Source: Euglena gracilis
Lineage: Eukaryota; Euglenida; Euglenophyceae; Euglenales
NCBI GenBank assembly: GCA_039621445.1
Contig: CP154957.1
Coordinates: 22,962,761 to 23,026,760, forward strand
Length of the DNA: 64,000 nt
Direction of reading: 5' to 3'
A program made the translations under genes and the position numbers. Each line of letters begins with the position of its first letter. Position 1 is the first letter of the stretch. The notes beneath the pieces were generated by a model. The model ran no database searches. It saw only the letters and a list, made by a program, of their open reading frames with translations, and was not told the origin of the DNA. This document shows, in pieces, positions 1 through 11,389 of the stretch.

Positions 1-268
1 ACATATGGTAGTGGGGGTAGTGTGGTGGCGGAACATGCTGTTGGTAGTATGCAGGGTCGGGTTGTCCATAGGGATACCCAGGTTGGCCATACATTGGAGG
101 TCCATAAGGCTGATAAGATTGACCAGCATCCATGTTCCTCATTTGGGGTTGAGCTGCTGGACCCCTTCCCTGTGGTGCCTGCTGGGAGGTTGGGGGAGCT
201 GACTGCGTCCTTGGGGGCGCATTGAATTGAGCAGATTGAGAAACAGCTGGCCTTCCTGCGTTGTACAT
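1..268 (-). CDS. Pro/Gln/Tyr-rich protein, N-terminal exon, runs off left edge
   Basis: The minus strand is open from an ATG at 268-266 to the window edge, about 89 codons. Its composition is strongly biased: QSAPPTSQQAPQG, then PYGPPMYGQPGYPYGQPDPAYYQQHVPPPHYPH. A TGA lies about 24 bases upstream in frame, so either the ATG is the start or an acceptor lies just before it. Low-complexity P/Q/Y regions of this kind occur in eIF4G-like, Ataxin-2-like and other RNA-binding or condensate-forming proteins. No folded domain is visible, so the family is not assigned. The plus-strand frames here lack this regular composition and are probably shadows. Confidence 0.5.
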   Translation of the reverse strand, partial: MYNAGRPAVSQSAQFNAPPRTQSAPPTSQQAPQGRGPAAQPQMRNMDAGQSYQPYGPPMYGQPGYPYGQPDPAYYQQHVPPPHYPHYHM

Positions 269-2231
269 CACCTTTTCCCCCCTCGATGCTCACAGGAGGG
301 AAGGCTTCATGGTTGCATCGAGCACCGAGCTGAATGCAAACCTAGAGGAGAAAAAAACAAGATGACATTTCAGTGCAATTGTGATTACATATGTTTCTAA
401 CGTGGATTTATTTCATTTTATATTCCCTGCTTGGGAAATCATTTTTCAAGAAAATTCAGGGAACACCAAAAACTCGAATTTTCAATAGTTTTTGAAAGCA
501 CTATTGGGCGCTGCATTGTTGGCAGATTATGCGACCAATATATCAGTGTATTGAATCATCTGGCAAAAAAATCGCATACAACAGATAAAATCAAAAACGG
601 GCAAATTTCGTTGGTTGTAAAAAGGATTTTCATGACAACCCAACCGTTGAAACCGACCCTTTTTTCTTTCTAAGTGCAGCTGGCTAAGAATAACCTCATT
701 AAACGCGCAACATGGTAAGAGCGGCCACATGCCAACACAACCACCGCTAAATGTTGGAATGGGAAGGTGTGCGAGCAAAACAGCATTATGGAACTGCGGA
801 ATTAAAGAGGGGATTCCTTTCAATGCAATCAAGGCTAGAGTCATGAGGAGGTTTGGTTTGAAATTTCAAGCTTGAGCCATTTGAGCAAAAATCCGAAAAT
901 CTTGAACTTTCGACCTCAGGTCCAGGGTCCCCAGGGGGCCCATTGGAGTCCAGGTGCTGGTTTTTGAGAAAAGCAAAAAAATAGTGTTTTTTTTTGAGAG
1001 AACCAAAAAGCGAGGTTTATTTTTTTAATCCCATCTCCTTGTGTTCCCCTCAGAGCCGCGTTTTTTGGCCGAAATCAGAGGGGGCATGTGTGTTATTTGT
1101 GCTTTTTCCTCAAAACTGGCCCCTCCCCTCAGGGCAGAATTGGAATGGGCCAAATGGTGGGTGGGGCGGAACCCATGGGGTTGCGGCCAGGGCAGAACGG
1201 AATCGGCCGAACAGCCAGGGTGGTGGGGGGGGGGGGGGGCTAACACCCCCCCCCCCTCCCCCTGCATGGTGGGTGGGGGGTCGCCCCCCCCCCACCACCT
1301 CTTCCCGTATTTCCGGGAGCACCAATTTTTGGACCCGAAAAAAATTTTCAGGCGCCTTCGGTGTCGGGTGTTTTTTTTTTGACCCATTTTGGACCCATAT
1401 GGGGATATAGGGGGGCCCCCAAAAACCCCCCAAACCCCATTTTTTCACACCTTCCAAAAATTCAACATTTTCTCAAAATGTTGATTTTGAGAGGTTTTTG
1501 AAGCAAAAAATGCCATTGAAAGTCCAAAAAAATTTCAACGAGAAAAAATGTTAGTGGGGGTGTCCCCCCCGCGTCCCCCCCGCATCCCCCCTGCGTCCCC
1601 CCCGCGTCCCGGATTTTGGCTGGGCACGTTTTTTGGTCGACCAAAGGAAAATTACACACAAACTTAGGTGACGCCAAAGAAAACGTGTGGGGGTGGGTGG
1701 TTGGGCCACGGTCCCCCCCCGGGTCCCCCCCCGCGTCCCCCCCCCCCCGCGTCCCGAACCACCCCCAGTAAAATTTGACTGTGCCAAAATTTTGTCCACT
1801 TTTTTTTGACCTTCGTTTTTTTACCCCCCTCCTGAAAACCACCATGTGTTTTGGGTTCATTTTTCAAAAAAAAATCAAAAAATTTTCCGGCCAATATCCC
1901 CTTTTCCCTGAAATCGGTGAAAATGCTGTGGTGGGTGGGGGGGGTCGACCCTCCCACCTCCCGGGTGGGGGGGTCGACCCCCCCCCACCATGCCTTCCCG
2001 TTCTGCCCTGGTTGCGGGGATTGGCTGGAGATGCTGGAAAAAAGGTGCTGCTTCCCCCCTGCCATGGGGTGGGGCAAAGGGGGGTCCATGCGGTCTGGTC
2101 CGTCAACCAATCATCCCCAGGGTTTTCGGTTTTCGTCTGAAAAAACAACAACACAAAATCCACCCCCAAAGTGCCATTTTCAACCATTTCGACCCCCTTT
2201 TCAAAAAATTATGCCGGCTCGCCGGCAGGCA

Positions 2232-2345
2232 CCTACGACCGACCAGGGCCGACCACGGCCGACCAGGGCCGACTATGGTTTTCAGGACCCCTGTAGGTGG
2301 GGGTTCCGACCAGGGCCGACCAGGGCCGACTTGCATGTGGTTGGC
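2232..2345. repeat. 10-bp GACCAGGGCC tandem/dispersed repeat
   Basis: GACCAGGGCC-type decamers are repeated here and again at about 2960-3010. They are related to the GGTCGGCC-type palindromic motifs found from 4.3 kb on. Confidence 0.6.
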
Positions 2346-2404
2346 CGACCGAAGGGGAATGGATGAAGGAATTCGGCAGCTTTGCCTCTGGAACAAGCAC
2401 CTCT

Positions 2405-2545
2405 GATGATGCTGGGCGATGCAGGGCGATGCAGGGCGATGCTGGGTGATGCTGGATTTTCGAAGACCAGAGGTGGGGTTCCAATGCTGGGCGATGCAGG
2501 GTGTTGCTGGGTGTTGCTGGGCGATGCTGGGTGGTGCTGGCATTT
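2405..2545. repeat. 10-bp GATGCAGGGC/GATGCTGGGC minisatellite
   Basis: About eleven copies of a decamer of the form GATGC(A/T)GGGC occur, split by a short unique piece at 2458-2485. Because 10 is not a multiple of 3, the frames rotate, which argues against coding. Confidence 0.75.
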
Positions 2546-3273
2546 TTTTGTATATTTCGAAGAACTAAACCCATTTTTGGATAATTTTCTCACAAATCTC
2601 CAGTTTTACACCCATTTTGGCCATTATGGATCATTTTTTGCTAATTTGGGGGTTATTTGTCATTGATTGGGCAAATATTAGGCTAATTTGGGTCAATCTG
2701 AGCATTTTTTATGGCATTTTGGCCATTTTGCGCCCTTTTGGTAATTTTGGGTCATTTTTCACAGTCATTTTGGTTGCTTTTGGGGAGCCAATGGAGGCCT
2801 TATGGGGCACTTCCTTTTGACCTTGGCGAGATTAATCGAAAAACGGTTAATCGCTTGTGCCCCCCCAGTTAACCATGGTTAATCGCTTGACCCCAACAAA
2901 AACGGTTAATTGCCCAACCCTGCACATTTTTTTCTGTGACCGACACCCCCACCTATGGCCGACTATTGGCCGACCAGGGCCAACCAGGGCCGACCGGGGC
3001 CGACCAGAGCACCAAAATGGGAAGTGACCATAGGTGCCTGCTCGCCGGTCGGGGGGGGGGGGTTCTGCAGGGAGGCTGCCCGGAAAAAGGTGCTGGCTGG
3101 CTGGACCCCACCCCCTCCAGGAGATCCCCTCCGGCACTTCCAATTTTTGGATTAAAAAATTAAAAAATTGATGCTGGACGGGGCATCTGGGCTTCTATCA
3201 TGTTGGACTGCGGGGCAAAGAGATAGGAAGAAGAAAAAACTCGGGAAAATTGGTTTCCAATAACTGGTGAACA

Positions 3274-3366
3274 TGTGCGCACTAGTGATATGTTAACTAG
3301 TGCACATCCGAGAATCGTGAACGGAATTAGGCATTCACTAGTGCGCTATAGCGCACTAGTGAATGC
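3274..3366. repeat. Palindrome cluster around ACTAGT
   Basis: A perfect 36-bp palindrome occupies 3331-3366 (half-site GCATTCACTAGTGCGCTA). Just upstream, 3274-3310 is an imperfect inverted repeat built on the same GCGCACTAGT core. This looks like the tip of a mobile or cruciform-forming element. Confidence 0.8.
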
Positions 3367-3524
3367 CCAAAGCTAAAAACGCGATTTTTGGACGGCGGCC
3401 CCAAGGCGCCACCCGGCGCCCCTGCTAAAACCGTTTGTGCAGTCGATTTTTCTAAAACCTGCACGCCCGTCTTTAAAACGTGTTCTGCCTGCCAAATGCC
3501 TGCCCTGAAATTCGTGGTCACGAA

Positions 3525-3625
3525 CACGTTTTCCATGAGGGCATTTGTGGCAATGACACGTTTTCCATTACGGCATCTGTGGCAATGACATGTTTTCCAT
3601 TACGGCATCTGTGGCAATCAAGTGT
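3525..3625. repeat. About 44-bp tandem repeat, 2-3 copies
   Basis: The segment CGTTTTCCATTACGGCATCT with GTGGCAATGACA is repeated in tandem, with a diverged first copy containing ATGAGGGCATTTGTGGC. Confidence 0.65.
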
Positions 3626-3772
3626 TAGATGGAAAAAGTGCGAGCATGGAAATTCGGCGACAGGTTGAGAGGCCGGGGTGGTCCTCAACGGGTGAGGCGG
3701 GTCGGGGGCACTCTACAACACAGGAAACGACCAGAAGTTGCCTTGGAGCACAACGACAAGCAGTGGGAGACG

Positions 3773-4278
3773 TCACGGAAGACGACACACTTTACACAAA
3801 AAAGAGCCATACTTTGGTGGCCCCCGCAAATCTTGGCAATGAAAATGATATGCCAAACCGCAGGCGTCGCACACAACTTTGTTCAGCTCGACACAATTTG
3901 GATTTTTGGGAATGTCAACACCACAAAAACCACATTTGTCCTGTTTTATAGGCAGTCGGGACACAGCACGAGGCAGAGGGGGCTGGTGGGGGGGGATTGG
4001 CGCTCTGCAAAAGACGACACAACTCCCTCGGTCGTGGTTTTGCGGAATGCCCCAGCGAGGGCATTCACGTATGTGTGAAAAGAGATTGCCAAACGATTCC
4101 CTGAAACGAACATACTTCCCAACTGCTGCGCACGTTGAGCCACACATTGTTCAATGACGCTCGCCTCATCGAACAACAGGCGGCTGGGTTCCAGCTCCCA
4201 TCCCGTCCAGGCAACAAAGAAATCATCCAGCTCAGGATAAGATGCTTGCCAATGTTGACACAGTTTGGCGAACTCCAA
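3773..4278 (-). CDS. PHD-finger protein fragment, frame interrupted
   Basis: The 3' part (about 4000-3773, stop at 3775-3773) encodes CGFC, then VVCDACGLAYHFHC, then FLCKVCRLP. This is the C4-H-C3 zinc-ligand order and spacing of a PHD finger, a domain that usually binds histone tails. The 5' part lies in another frame (4278-3946, starting MEFAKLCQHWQASYPELDD). The frames meet near 4003, where the minus strand reads TCGTCTTTTGCAG followed by coding sequence, which resembles an intron acceptor. GTATGT and GTGAAT donors exist upstream but neither joins the frames exactly. So this is either a spliced gene with a donor I cannot fix or a frameshifted remnant. The small size next to repeats fits a transposon-associated or degraded gene. 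Confidence 0.6.
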
Positions 4279-4339
4279 ACAGTTGGCAACAGCAGCAAGC
4301 TCTGGGCCCCGGGCGGAATATTGGCCATGCTAGTTCTGG

Positions 4340-4600
4340 AGGTCGGGCCGACCTAGGTCGGCCCGACCTATGGTCGGCCCGACCATGGTCGGGCCGACCT
4401 AGGTGTTATCGACCTTTGGTGGTCGGGCCGACCTAGGTCGGCCCGACCACCACTATTCCGCATTACCCCCCCCCCTTTTTTGAAATTTAAGCCCCCCCCC
4501 CAGGTCGGGCCGACCTAGGTCGGCCCGACCTCCACTATTCCGCATTACCCCCCCCCTTTTTTGAAATTTAAGCCCCCCCCCCCCGACCAAATTCCTCTCA
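4340..4600. repeat. GGTCGGGCCGACC palindromic repeat cluster
   Basis: Interleaved palindromes of the form GGTCGGGCCGACCTAGGTCG recur at 4340-4450 and 4503-4530. A segment of about 70 bp, CGCATTACCCCC followed by a T-run and AATTTAAGCCCC, is duplicated at 4459-4500 and 4540-4580. No coding signal. Confidence 0.75.
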
Positions 4601-4639
4601 ATTTGGTTTGCAAACTGCCAAAATGTCAAAGTTGGGGAT

Positions 4640-6900
4640 GGAAAAGGGTTAGGTTAGGTTAGGTTAGGGATAGGGTTAGGTCGACTTTCACCCGAGAAGG
4701 GGTTGGCAGATAAAACGGGTAAAATATTTTTATAATGAAAGGGATAGGGTTAGGTCGACTTGCACCCGAGAAGGGGTAGGCAGAGAAAAGGGGTTGGCAG
4801 ATAAAAGGGGTTTATTTTGTTAATGAAAGGGATAGGGTTAGGTCGACCTGCACCCGAGAAGGGGTTGGCGGATAAAAGGGGTTTATTTTGTTAATGAAAG
4901 GGATAGGGTTAGGTCGACTTGCACCCGAGAAGGGGTTGGCAGTTTAAAAGGGGTTTATTTTGTTAATGAAAGGGATAGGGTTAGGTCGACTTGCACCCGA
5001 GAAGGGGTTGGCGGATAAAACGGGTATATTTTGTTAATGAAAGGGATAGGGTTAGGTCGACCTGCACCCGAGAAGGGGTTGGCAGATAAAAGGGGTTTAT
5101 TTTGTTAATGAAAGGGATAGGGTTAGGTCGACTTGCACCCGAGAAGGGGTTGGCAGTTTAAAAGGGGTTTATTTTGTTAATGAAAGGGATAGGGTTAGGT
5201 CGACTTGCACCCGAGAAGGGGTTGGCGGATAAAACGGGTATATTTTGTTAATGAAAGGGATAGGGTTAGGTCGACTTGCACCCGAGAAGGGGTTGGCAGT
5301 TTAAAAGGGTTTTATTTTGTTAATGAAAGGGATAGGGTTAGGTCGACTTGCACCCGAGAAGGGGTTGGCGGATAAAACGGGTATATTTTGTTAATGAAAG
5401 GGATAGGGTTAGGTCGACTTGCACCCGAGAAGGGGTTGGCAGTTTAAAAGGGGTTTATTTTGTTAATGAAAGGGATAGGGTTAGGTCGACTTGCACCCGA
5501 GAAGGGGTTGGCGGATAAAACGGGTATATTTTGTTAATGAAAGGGATAGGGTTAGGTCGACCTGCACCCGAGAAGGGGTTGGCAGATAAAAGGGGTTTAT
5601 TTTGTTAATGAAAGGGATAGGGTTAGGTCGACTTGCACCCGAGAAGGGGTTGGCAGTTTAAAAGGGGTTTATTTTGTTAATGAAAGGGATAGGGTTAGGT
5701 CGACTTGCACCCGAGAAGGGGTTGGCGGATAAAACGGGTATATTTTGTTAATGAAAGGGATAGGGTTAGGTCGACTTGCACCCGAGAAGGGGTTGGCAGT
5801 TTAAAAGGGTTTTATTTTGTTAATGAAAGGGATAGGGTTAGGTCGACTTGCACCCGAGAAGGGGTTGGCGGATAAAACGGGTATATTTTGTTAATGAAAG
5901 GGATAGGGTTAGGTCGACTTGCACCCGAGAAGGGGTTGGCAGATAAAACGGGTTTATTTTGTTAATGAAAGGGATAGGGTTAGGTCGACTTGCACCCGAG
6001 AAGGGGTTGGCAGATAAAAGGGGTTTATTTTGTTAATGAAAGGGATAGGGTTAGGTCGACTTGCACCCGAGAAGGGGTTGGCGGATAAAACGGGTATATT
6101 TTGTTAATGAAAGGGATAGGGTTAGGTCGACTTGCACCCGAGAATGGGTTGGCAGTTTAAAAGGGGTTTATTTTGTTAATGAAAGGGATAGGGTTAGGTC
6201 TACTTGCACCCGAGAAGGGGTTGGCGGATAAAACGGGTATATTTTGTTAATGAAAGGGATAGGGTTAGGTCGACTTGCACCCGAGAAGGGGTTGGCAGTT
6301 TAAAAGGGGTTTATTTTGTTAATGAAAGGGATAGGGTTAGGTCGACTTGCACCCGAGAAGGGGTTGGCAGTTTAAAAGGGGTTTATTTTGTTAATGAAAG
6401 GGATAGGGTTAGGTCGACTTGCACCCGAGAAGGGGTTGGCGGATAAAAGGGGTTTATTTTGTTAATGAAAGGGATAGGGTTAGGTCGACTTGCACCCGAG
6501 AAGGGGTTGGCAGATAAAACGGGTATATTTTGTTAATGAAAGGGATAGGGTTAGGTCGACTTGCACCCGAGAAGGGGTTGGCAGTTTAAAAGGGGTTTAT
6601 TTTGTTAATGAAAGGGATAGGGTTAGGTCGACTTGCACCCGAGAAGGGGTTGGCGGATAAAACGGGTGTATTTTGTTAATGAAAGGGATAGGGTTAGGTC
6701 GACTTGCACCCGAGAAGGGGTTGGCAGTTTAAAAGGGGTTTATTTTGTTAATGAAAGGGATAGGGTTAGGTCGACTTGCACCCGAGAAGGGGTTGGCGGA
6801 TAAAACGGGTGTATTTTGTTAATGAAAGGGATAGGGTTAGGTCGACTTGCACCCGAGAAGGGGTTGGCAGATAAAAGGGGTTTATTTTGTTAATGAAAGG
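4640..6900 (+). repeat. 70-72 bp satellite array 1 with telomere-like core
   Basis: About 31 tandem units contain TTAATGAAAGGGATAGGGTT, AGGTCGACTTGCACCCGAGA and AGGGGTTGGC, ending in a variable GATAAAA or GTTTAAAA piece. Measured spacings between units at 4821, 4892, 4964 and 5035 are 71, 72 and 71 bp. Each unit holds GGGATAGGGTTAGG, a degenerate telomere-type motif. The array begins with perfect GGTTA steps at about 4648-4670. Two unit variants (GATAAAACGGGTATA and GTTTAAAAGGGG) alternate, indicating a two-unit higher-order repeat. Non-coding. Confidence 0.95.
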
Positions 6901-7109
6901 GATAAAAGGGGTTTATTTAGGGTTGGGATTAAGGTTTGGGGTTGGCCATGGAACTGATTTGGCCTTTCATCCCCCTTTTTTTCAATATGGCACATTTTCC
7001 GACGTTTTTAGGGACATTTTGATGGGTTTCCTTTCATTTTACATTGAATTAAGCGAATCAAAATTTTGAGGGGTGGGGCTTAAAAAATGAAAATGGGGGG
7101 GGGTAATGC

Positions 7110-7230
7110 GGATTTTTGGAGGTCGGGCCGACCTGGTCGGCCCGACCACCAGAGGTCGATAAGCCATGGCCAAAGGTCGGCCCGACCTAGGTCGGCCCGA
7201 CCTCCAGAACTAGCATGGCCAGTAATCCGC
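7110..7230. repeat. GGTCGGGCCGACC palindromes in duplicated spacer
   Basis: The same palindrome family as at 4340 appears twice around 7120-7205, and again in the second duplicate at about 10386-10470. A second family, GTAGTCGGCCGACTA, follows at about 7293-7375. Confidence 0.7.
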
Positions 7231-7591
7231 ACGGAGCCCAAGCTCTGCACCTACGGTGAGTGCCAAACGGTAGACTGGGGGGGGTAGTGGGTAGTCGGCC
7301 GACTAGTCGGCCGACTAATTGGTCGGTAGTAGTCGGCGGGGGGGGGGGGGTAGTGGGTAGTCGGCCGACTACCCACTCTAATGTACTAACGGGTCAATGG
7401 TCAATGGTTGGTTGGTTCACGGCCCATGGGAACATAAAGGGGGGGGGGATTCGTCCCCCCTTACTGCCCCCCCCCCCTTACTGTTCCCATGGACTTAAAA
7501 GGGGCCACAGGACGGGAACAGTAAGGGGGGCATGGTACAGGGCAGGTGTCGGGCTCTTTGAACACGGTTGCAGAAAAAAATGTGGGTTATA

Positions 7592-7680
7592 ACCTGATCA
7601 CAGGGCGTAAGACGGGGCAAGGGCGCCTACGGCACCCTTGACCCGTCTTACGGCCTGTAATCGGGTTATACCCACGTTTT
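7592..7680. repeat. Long hairpin, copy 1
   Basis: GTAAGACGGGGCAAGGG faces CCCTTGACCCGTCTTAC across an 11-bp loop. The outer arms GGTTATAACC...ACAGGGC and GGCCTGTAAT...GGGTTATACC extend the fold. This copy has one mismatch in the 17-bp inner stem. Confidence 0.75.
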
Positions 7681-8099
7681 TTGTATAAAAATATAACCAC
7701 CCCCGAAAATTTAGTTTATTAAACTTAGCACAAAATTCACTGAAACACTTTAAAATGGCCTTTAAAATATGAAAAACGTCTCATCCGAAAAAAACGAAAA
7801 ACGATTGCCAAAACGCGAACTTAGTTGGCTTCCACTAGGGGGGGTCCCGCCCCCCCCCCCCCGAACCCCCCGCCCCCCGAACCCCCCCCCCGGGCCCCGG
7901 GCGGATTCCTGGGGGTGACCATCCTGGGGGTGATGCCGACCTGGTCGGCCCGACCACCTGGTCGGCCCGACCATGGTCGGGCCGACCAGGTCGGTAACTA
8001 CCCCTGGGGGTGATACCGACCAGGTCGGCATCACCCCCAGGAATCTGCATTACCCCCCCCCCCTCTTTTGATTTTTTAGCCCCCCCCCCCCCCCCCGGG

Positions 8100-9700
8100 A
8101 AGGGGGTATATTTTGTTAATGAAAGGGATAGGGTTAGGTCGACTTGCACCCGAAAAGGGGTTGGCAGATGAAGGGGGTATACTTTGTTAATGAAAGGGAT
8201 AGGGTTAGGTCGACTTGCACCCGAAAAGGGGTTGGCAGATGAAGGGGGTATATTTTGTTAATGAAAGGGATAGGGTTAGGTCGATTTGCACCCGAGAAGG
8301 GGTTGGCGGATAAAAGGGGGTTATTTTGTTAATGAAAGGGATAGGGTTAGGTCGACTTGCACCCGAGAAGCGGTTGGCAGATAAACGGGGGTTATTTTGT
8401 TAATGAAAGGGATAGGGTTAGGTCGACTTGCACCCGAAAAGGGGTTGGTAGATTAGAGGGGTTGGCGGATAAAAGGGGTGTATTTTGTTAATGAAAGGGA
8501 TAGGGTTAGGTCGACTTGCACCCGAGAAGGGGTTGGCAGATAAAAGGGGGTTATTTTGTTAATGAAAGGGAGAGGGTTAGGTCGACTTGCACCCGAAAAG
8601 GGGTTGGCAGATAAACGGGATTGATTTTGTTAATGAAAGGGATAGGGTTAGGTCGACTTGCACCCGAGAAGGGGTTGGCAGATGAAGGGGGTATATTTTG
8701 TTAATGAAAGGGATAGGGTTAGGTCGATTTGCACCCGAGAAGGGGTTGGCGGATAAAAGGGGGTTATTTTGTTAATGAAAGGGATAGGGTTAGGTCGACT
8801 TGCACCCGAGAAGGGGTTGGCAGATAAAAGGGGGTTATTTTGTTAATGAAAGGGAGAGGGTTAGGTCGACTTGCACCCGAAAAGGGGTTGGTAGATTAGA
8901 GGGGTTGGCGGATAAAAGGGGTGTATTTTGTTAATGAAAGGGATAGGGTTAGGTCGACTTGCACCCGAGAAGGGGTTGGCAGATGAAGGGGGTATATTTT
9001 GTTATTGAAGGGATAGGGTTAGGTCGACTTTCACCCGAGAAGGGGTTGGCAGGTAAAAGGGGGTTATTTTGTTAATGAAAGGGATAGGGTTAGGTCGACT
9101 TGCACCCGAAAAGGGGTTGGTAGATAAAAGGGGGTTATTTTGTTAATGAAAGGGATAGGGTTAGGTCGACTTGCACCCGAGAAGGGGTTGGCAGATGAAG
9201 GGGGTATATTTTGTTAATGAAAGGGATAGGGTTAGGTCGATTTGCACCCGAGAAGGGGTTGGCGGATAAAAGGGGGTTATTTTGTTAATGAAAGGGATAG
9301 GGTTAGGTCGACTTGCACCCGAGAAGGGGTTGGCAGATAAAAGGGGGTTTATTTTGTTAATGAAAGGGATAGGGTTAGGTCGACTTGCACCCGAAAAGGG
9401 GTTGGTAGATTAGAGGGGTTGGCGGATAAAAGGGGTGTATTTTGTTAATGAAAGGGATAGGGTTAGGTCGACTTGCACCCGAGAAGGGGTTGGCAGATGA
9501 AGGGGGTATATTTTGTTATTGAAGGGATAGGGTTAGGTCGACTTTCACCCGAGAAGGGGTTGGCAGGTAAAAGGGGGTTATTTTGTTAATGAAAGGGATA
9601 GGGTTAGGTCGACTTGCACCCGAAAAGGGGTTGGTAGATAAAAGGGGGTTATTTTGTTAATGAAAGGGATAGGGTTAGGTCGACTTGCACCCGAGAAGGG
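8100..9700 (+). repeat. Satellite array 2
   Basis: The same roughly 71-bp unit as array 1 is present, with other variants: GCAGATGAAGGGGGTATA, an inserted TAGATTAGAGGGGTTGGCGG, and occasional AAAAGGGG in place of GAAGGGG. A run of about seven units is itself repeated inside the array (8640-8960 resembles 9160-9480). Confidence 0.92.
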
Positions 9701-10694
9701 GTTGGCGGATAAAAGGGGTTTATTTTGTTAATGAAAGGGATAGGGTTAGGTCGACTTGCACCCGAGAAGGGGTTGGCAGATAAAACGGGTATATTTTGTT
9801 AATGAAAGGGATAGGGTTAGGTCGACTTGCACCCGAGAAGGGGTTGGCAGTTTAAAAGGGGTTTATTTTGTTAATGAAAGGGATAGGGTTAGGTCGACTT
9901 GCACCCGAGAAGGGGTTGGCGGATAAAACGGGTGTATTTTGTTAATGAAAGGGATAGGGTTAGGTCGACTTGCACCCGAGAAGGGGTTGGCAGTTTAAAA
10001 GGGGTTTATTTTGTTAATGAAAGGGATAGGGTTAGGTCGACTTGCACCCGAGAAGGGGTTGGCGGATAAAACGGGTGTATTTTGTTAATGAAAGGGATAG
10101 GGTTAGGTCGACTTGCACCCGAGAAGGGGTTGGCAGATAAAAGGGGTTTATTTTGTTAATGAAAGGGATAAAAGGGGTTTATTTAGGGTTGGGATTAAGG
10201 TTTGGGGTTGGCCATGGAACTGATTTGGCCTTTCATCCCCCTTTTTTTCAATATGGCACATTTTCCGACGTTTTTAGGGACATTTTGATGGGTTTCCTTT
10301 CATTTTACATTGAATTAAGCGAATCAAAATTTTGAGGGGTGGGGCTTAAAAAATGAAAATGGGGGGGGGTAATGCGGATTTTTGGAGGTCGGGCCGACCT
10401 GGTCGGCCCGACCACCAGAGGTCGATAAGCCATGGCCAAAGGTCGGCCCGACCTAGGTCGGCCCGACCTCCAGAACTAGCATGGCCAGTAATCCGCACGG
10501 AGCCCAAGCTCTGCACCTACGGTGAGTGCCAAACGGTAGACTGGGGGGGGGTAGTGGGTAGTCGGCCGACTAGTCGGCCGACTAATTGGTCGGTAGCTAG
10601 TCGGCGGGGGGGGGGGGGGGGGGGGTAGTGGGTAGTCGGCCGACTACCCACTCTAATGTACTAACGGGTCAATGGTCAATGGTTGGTTGGTTCA

Positions 10695-10768
10695 CGGCCC
10701 ATGGGAACAGTAAGGGGGGGGGGACTCGTCCCCCCTTACTGCCCCCCCCCCCTTACTGTTCCCATGGA
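10695..10768. repeat. Inverted repeat GGGAACAGTAAGGGG
   Basis: CCATGGGAACAGTAAGGGGG faces CCCCCTTACTGTTCCCATGG. A further copy of GGGAACAGTAAGGGGGG lies at about 10790. The equivalent in copy 1 (7429-7500) has lost the match in one arm (GGGAACATAAAGG). Confidence 0.75.
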
Positions 10769-10865
10769 CTTAAAAGGGGGCCACAGGACGGGAACAGTAA
10801 GGGGGGCATGGTACAGGGCAGGTGTCGGGCTCTTTGAACACGGTTGCAGAAAAAAATGTGGGTTA

Positions 10866-10950
10866 TAACCTGATCACAGGGCGTAAGACGGGTCAAGGGC
10901 GCCTACGGCACCCTTGACCCGTCTTACGGCCTGTAATCGGGTTATACCCA
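10866..10950. repeat. Long hairpin, copy 2 (perfect inner stem)
   Basis: GTAAGACGGGTCAAGGG pairs perfectly with CCCTTGACCCGTCTTAC around the loop CGCCTACGGCA. Outer arms continue with a few mismatches to GGGTTATA and TATACCC. Confidence 0.8.
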
Positions 10951-11389
10951 CGTTTTTTGTATAGAAATTTAACCCCCCCCGAAAATTTGATTTAGTAAAT
11001 TTGGCTCAAAATTCACGGAAACACTTTGGAATGGCCTTGAAACTGTGAAAAACGTCTCATCCGAAAAAAACGAAAAACGATTGCCAAAACGCGAACTTAG
11101 TCGGCCTCCTCTAGGGGGGCTGCCGCCCCCCCCCCCCCGCCCCCCCCACCCCCCGCCCCCCGAACCCCCCCCCCGGGCCCCGGGCGGATTCCTGGGGGTG
11201 ACCATCCTGGGGGTGATGCCGACCTGGTCGGCCCGACCACCTGGTCGGCCCGACCATGGTCGGGCCGACCAGGTCGGTAACTACCCCTGGGGGTGATACC
11301 GACCAGGTCGGCATCACCCCCAGGAATCTGCATTACCCCCCCCCCCCCCCTTGGGTTTTTAAGCCCCCCCCCCCCCCCCGGGAAGGGGG

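Larger units (their letters stand above)
269..3770. other. Non-coding, G/C-homopolymer-rich intergenic DNA
   Basis: I find no convincing gene here. The stretch is dominated by runs of 8-13 C or G (for example 1218-1264, 1719-1749, 1934-1987, 3052-3062) alternating with T/A-rich runs. Many long overlapping open frames on both strands come from these runs and have no protein-like composition. Two short tandem repeats and a palindrome are listed separately. Confidence 0.6.
6430..9696. repeat. 3.27-kb segmental duplication, copy 1
   Basis: Copy 1 consists of the end of array 1, the unique spacer at about 6900-8100 and the array with GAAGGGGGTATA-type units at 8100-9696. The spacer reappears 3266 bp downstream (6887 matches 10153), with the offset growing to 3283 where homopolymers differ. 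The order of variant units is also shared. Confidence 0.9.

Noticed and set aside
527-844. 105-codon minus-strand frame
   Set aside because: Partly protein-like but without motif, splice context or matching neighbours; not enough to call a gene.
994-2593. Many overlapping Pro/Gly-rich frames
   Set aside because: They come from C and G homopolymers, are present in all frames and lack any domain-like segment.
4648-4675. True telomere end
   Set aside because: Only about four GGTTA steps occur and the sequence continues on both sides, so this is an internal telomere-like tract at most.
6204-6446. Repetitive peptide from the 71-bp satellite (VYFVNERDRVRSTCTREGVG)
   Set aside because: It arises only where two adjacent units sum to a multiple of three. 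Most of the array has stops, so it is not a conserved protein.
10866-10950. Hairpin considered as tRNA or other structured RNA gene
   Set aside because: A single long stem with an 11-base loop does not fit a cloverleaf or a known RNA, and it moves with the repeat block.
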